64,000 bases of DNA from assembly GCA_045599345.1 (NCBI GenBank), contig JAZRVV010000019.1, forward strand, positions 8,989 to 72,988, written 5' to 3'. The translations under genes were made by a program, and so were the position numbers. The notes under the pieces were generated by a model. It was given only the letters and a program-made list of their open reading frames with translations, did no database searches and had not been told where the DNA came from. Below, in pieces: positions 61,601-64,000 of this stretch; position 1 is the stretch's first letter, and every line of letters starts with the position of its first letter. The stretch is from UBA1227 sp045599345 (lineage in GTDB: Bacteria > Bacillota > Clostridia > Oscillospirales > Acutalibacteraceae).

Positions 61601-64000
61601 ACGATAGGCTTTAATGGCATTGACCAATATGGAGTAAATTATTCCGCAATTTCTTATGATTTGGTTGGCCCAAATGGAGAAAGTTTGTTAGATATTAACG
61701 GCAATTCCACGATTTCTGGTGTTACATTAGATGAATCGAATGGAACTTTAAGCGTTGCAAATTCTGCATTAAGTGCGCCTATAACTGATTTGACTATTAA
61801 AATTACGGCGGCAACTAAAAATAGTTATTCTACTGCACAAGATAAAAATGATCCTACAAAAACTATAGTTGCCAATGCGGAAAAGGAAACAAATATTTAT
61901 ATTCCTGTAACTATTTACAAGACATATAATTTCGTATTTGATTCTGGTGAGGGTACATTTTCATCGAATAGAGAATCTATTACATTCCCATTTACATTTG
62001 AAAAGGGTCCTGCCTATTCTGATTTCTTTTCAAAATTAAATGAAAATCCTACTTTGGATGGCTATCTTTTCAAAGAGTGGCATTATAATGGTGGTTCTAG
62101 TTCTATCACAAGTGATTCGGTTTTCCCATCAGCTAACGATATCACAAATGATACGGTAACATTAATAGCAAACTATTCGAATGATATTTATACGTTGAAT
62201 TATTTGTATGCCGATGAAAACGATACACCAGTACAAGCTACTTTGAGCGATGGAACGATAGTTACTGATACGGCTAGAAAAGTATTAACCAAAGATGCTA
62301 TTTTTACCGATGCCATTTTGGACTTAGATGTTTATGGTGTCTCAAAGAACTTGGAAAACAATAAAAGATTCATAGGCTGGAGTTTAGACAAAACTGCTAC
62401 TAATGAAACACCTGAAAAAATACTTAAAGTTGGAAGCGGTGATATTACAACTGGAACAGTTGCGGACATCACGGATAAAGCCGATGCAAATAATGTGATA
62501 AACCTTTATGCTATTTTTGAAGATGTGTATGAGTTTGTTTTCCATTATGCTGATGGAACTAATGTTGATAAGACTATTTATGTATCAGAATCTCAACTGA
62601 ATCATAACCTTTATGCAAATTACGTTGATGATCAAACATCTTTCTTTGTACCAGAAGATGAATTTGATGCGCTTGATAATGGTAAAATTACAAAAGCATT
62701 TTATGATAAATATCTTGCAGGCAGAATAGTTTTCAATCAGATGGATGATGGGGAAATAGTATACAATAACAACTCAACTCTTTTCCCAACAGGATTTGTT
62801 CCTATATTTGATAAAAGTGATTCTCCAATTCATCCATGGGCTATTAGGAAGAATGTCACAACTACAGATGCAAAATATCCTAATCCAATAGATGGTATCA
62901 CGGTATATGCAAGTGATAAGTATGATGCGCCTTTATGTGACCCACTTACAATCGATGGCATTAAAGTGGTTGATGATACAAATGGTATATCTAATGCTGA
63001 AGGAGAATATTTAAAGAAAATAGTTATTACTTCAGATGGAACCACTTTCTTAGATGCTGCAACTAGTTATATTTCTTATGTAAATTCAACGAAAGCAGCT
63101 GGTGCTGCAGATAAGACATTGGATACAGTTGGTACTATTCATATCTATGCAGCGCTTGATACTAAAAAGTTCACACTTACATGTAATGCAAATGAAGGAA
63201 AATTTGGAACTGAAAATACAAAGGCCTATACCATAAACTATGGTGATAGTGTTGACCCAGACAGTCTTACAAAGCCAAGTCGTTCTGGGTATAGATTTAC
63301 CAATTGGTATTTGGAGCCTGGATGTAATACTCTTGTAGATTTTAGTTCGTTTACAATGCCAAATAATGATGAAACTGTTTTCTATGCTGGTTGGGAAGAG
63401 AAAACAAATGTAATAATTTCATTTGAAACAAATGGCGGCACTGAAATTATTGAAGATATTGTAGGTGCTCCAGGAACAGGTGTAACGGCTCCAGAGAACC
63501 CAACTAAGCCAGGTTATACTTTTGTTAGTTGGTGTTCAGATGAAGATTGTGAAAACGAAGTATCTGTACCAACTACTATTCCAGAAGATGATATTACGCT
63601 TTATGCAAAGTGGGCACCAAATTCATATACGCTTAAGTATAGAAATAATGGTGCTACAGGCGGAACAGATGTAGCAGATCAATCATTTGTTTATGATATT
63701 GCACAGAAACTTAAAGCTAACACATGGACAAAAGATGGTTACACATTTGCTGGTTGGAAGATAGGTGATACTACCTATGATATAAATACCGATGTCAAGA
63801 ACCTCACTGCAGAGGCAAATGGCGTCGTATATGCTGATGCACAGTGGGCACCAATTGAATTTACAATCAAGTACGATGGCAATGGTGCTAATGGTGGCAA
63901 TCCAGTTGCAAACCAAGATGTTACATATGGTGTTGAAGAAAAACTCAGTGTGAATACTTGGGAAAAGACTGGATATGAATTTGCTGGTTGGAAGATTGGC
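58685..64000 (+). CDS. Very large secreted surface protein with InlB B-repeats, cut by the window end
   Basis: From the ATG at 58685 (CGGAGG upstream) the frame appears open to base 64000, at least 1,772 residues, with no stop. Residues ~13-40 form a signal peptide with a likely cut after KAKA. The first ~1,050 residues are unrecognised and Ser/Thr/Asn-rich. From ~1,080 there is a beta-grasp-like segment (YNFVFDSGEG), and from ~1,495 to the edge at least four InlB B/Flg_new repeats of ~75 residues, each ending like GYTFVSW or GYEFAGWKIG. Such proteins mediate adhesion. The C-terminus, where a sorting signal would be, is not in the window. It is more AT-rich than its neighbours. Confidence 0.85.
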   Translation, partial: MYEQEIKRTERPMHYRFLSMLLAFAIALSSVVVGITPLKAKAASEGVTTFYKFDGSVFNLYADSDDEAKDYFDIAFKNETDAGYDSKYGYYKYLASYKVPKYSDSILSLGVDNICVHTYVDGNANNGTGEKHRNYFYSDTSINKLNGWRTPFDGQTLIQTSLWHKQELEFSTAVEGGLHNKNQGSFVIAAETEESLEKREGTAFFPDNIYVSWEGASNWGMYDIKFAIVDYLSNKSFDYFKSSLIEEVRDSLIDGAVYIDGATSTNYSQLAAKDPTNIYIPTPESAFKSNPDNKKDSNESTEDIHPFMYMCTANLPVNNMLGSGYTVNAGWFKAIDQYGVKYSNENLSYSINNCPIDPETKKPYVSINNNKSSEDFGKITVSESMPNDIMSQIIVTVTANTANTNCPIQTINFAVTLGETPRDYSRASRYTKWNSEMIAEAGSSASGDTDFYKTQYESTKTVNGSSTYSYKLDVAKNLAVKYSTVNITTSTSNYKDIMHSITDNDNERYINTNKINKDNLLSTKLSEVITSKSGAGTYSEAYNTIAREMGIIQLADIKVVVTNWMTQAKEVTITGPYVKLDSNGEAAGSGGTSSYQFILNQNIKEGWYSVFEHDGSQNAYHIFKVEKDSTNPLLGEFIDINGKTSYGDIAIAEDGVINILSKSYETNGLTYDRPQGGLIAMVYGYPNNAMSTIQSSKSLVDLTKENLFTNKEYKITDSAFFPEKIELGWRANDDHLSAADVATVPGVYTYKFVANDNSSTKTIKIGDASSGNGKITKGMSAIDVASLMKSKLESTNNIKNKYEIQLDGDRIILTEKSGNYGAGILTVSGNGASLVTPSIVSSPYKQTTFAIKSTTGYYDENYVVEDNKGNMVFFEDDYVVTDSTGESSSIFTGIAKDGNSTVTKNLNNKYSPAYSGSKINIYPFLYSYSLTGTLFDENNAILDSGLVDVKDGVIANFKPVTINGVPNKSIGKTIGFNGIDQYGVNYSAISYDLVGPNGESLLDINGNSTISGVTLDESNGTLSVANSALSAPITDLTIKITAATKNSYSTAQDKNDPTKTIVANAEKETNIYIPVTIYKTYNFVFDSGEGTFSSNRESITFPFTFEKGPAYSDFFSKLNENPTLDGYLFKEWHYNGGSSSITSDSVFPSANDITNDTVTLIANYSNDIYTLNYLYADENDTPVQATLSDGTIVTDTARKVLTKDAIFTDAILDLDVYGVSKNLENNKRFIGWSLDKTATNETPEKILKVGSGDITTGTVADITDKADANNVINLYAIFEDVYEFVFHYADGTNVDKTIYVSESQLNHNLYANYVDDQTSFFVPEDEFDALDNGKITKAFYDKYLAGRIVFNQMDDGEIVYNNNSTLFPTGFVPIFDKSDSPIHPWAIRKNVTTTDAKYPNPIDGITVYASDKYDAPLCDPLTIDGIKVVDDTNGISNAEGEYLKKIVITSDGTTFLDAATSYISYVNSTKAAGAADKTLDTVGTIHIYAALDTKKFTLTCNANEGKFGTENTKAYTINYGDSVDPDSLTKPSRSGYRFTNWYLEPGCNTLVDFSSFTMPNNDETVFYAGWEEKTNVIISFETNGGTEIIEDIVGAPGTGVTAPENPTKPGYTFVSWCSDEDCENEVSVPTTIPEDDITLYAKWAPNSYTLKYRNNGATGGTDVADQSFVYDIAQKLKANTWTKDGYTFAGWKIGDTTYDINTDVKNLTAEANGVVYADAQWAPIEFTIKYDGNGANGGNPVANQDVTYGVEEKLSVNTWEKTGYEFAGWKIG

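Noticed and set aside
62830..63045. A minus-strand 71-codon frame inside the giant gene.
   Set aside because: It is a shadow of the InlB-repeat protein frame, with no ribosome binding site or recognisable product.

Overview
The window looks like the chromosome of a low-to-moderate GC Gram-positive anaerobe of the Bacillota, class Clostridia, most likely a gut Oscillospirales or Ruminococcaceae-type bacterium. That placement is inferred from gene content. The pointers are a class B sortase, ZapA, RqcH, TrmK, MEP-pathway IspE, a DUF1846 protein, a clostridial-type pilus cluster with DUF4860, NADP-type glutamate dehydrogenase, glycogen phosphorylase, NhaC and an InlB-repeat surface protein. There is no rRNA, no insertion sequence and no CRISPR array.

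Layout. 1-10.2 kb (+): the 3' part of a FakA-like gene, recG, a membrane-anchored LysM-G5-M23 murein hydrolase, an ACT regulator, a DUF711/PFL protein, a DUF1858 gene, then trmK-nif3-rqcH. 10.3-11.2 kb (-): ispE. 11.4-15.4 kb (+): a small cell-surface protein, a CLC transporter, a cytidylate-kinase-like protein and a MATE exporter. 15.5-17.3 kb: an AbiE-type toxin-antitoxin pair under a promoter with two inverted repeats, followed by a gene-free stretch of long hairpins and a G-run tract. 17.3-19.5 kb (-): sortase B and DUF1846. 19.6-24.7 kb (+): a transglutaminase-like lipoprotein followed by a compact type IV pilus cluster (PilC, four small pilin-like proteins, PilT). 24.7-25.6 kb (-): a double-PAS-like protein and tRNA-Thr(CGU).

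25.7-30 kb (+): DUF2804, a lipoprotein, dUTPase, NhaC. 30-38.4 kb (-): alcohol dehydrogenase; glgP and a GH13 enzyme (glycogen or maltodextrin breakdown); zapA; a U32 protein. 38.6-46.4 kb: gdhA, a convergent DtxR/MntR-like regulator, then a probable operon of a 69-residue protein, a ferredoxin-type aldo/keto reductase, a dNTPase, rimO, pgsA and cysS. 46.4-47.7 kb: a complex leader region and rplM-rpsI. 47.7-50.7 kb (-): a STAS domain fused to an AMP-forming ligase, overlapping a multipass acyltransferase-like gene. 50.8-54.7 kb (+): a PfoR-like PTS IIC followed by the whole proline pathway, proB-proA-proC. 55-58.5 kb: a DUF348-G5-3D cell-wall protein, a decayed Hsp20 fragment, and two tandem alpha/beta hydrolases. 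From 58.7 kb to the window end runs one very large secreted InlB-repeat protein with no stop codon.

The most unusual items are the STAS-ligase/acyltransferase pair, the FakA-like protein lacking the family's zinc ligands, the AbiE locus with its paired operators and neighbouring hairpin region, the promoter-hairpin-promoter arrangement with phased 10-bp repeats before rplM, several terminator-like hairpins placed within 10-35 nt of the next start codon, and the Hsp20 remnant. Positions come from reading the sequence; families were assigned from motifs without database searches.
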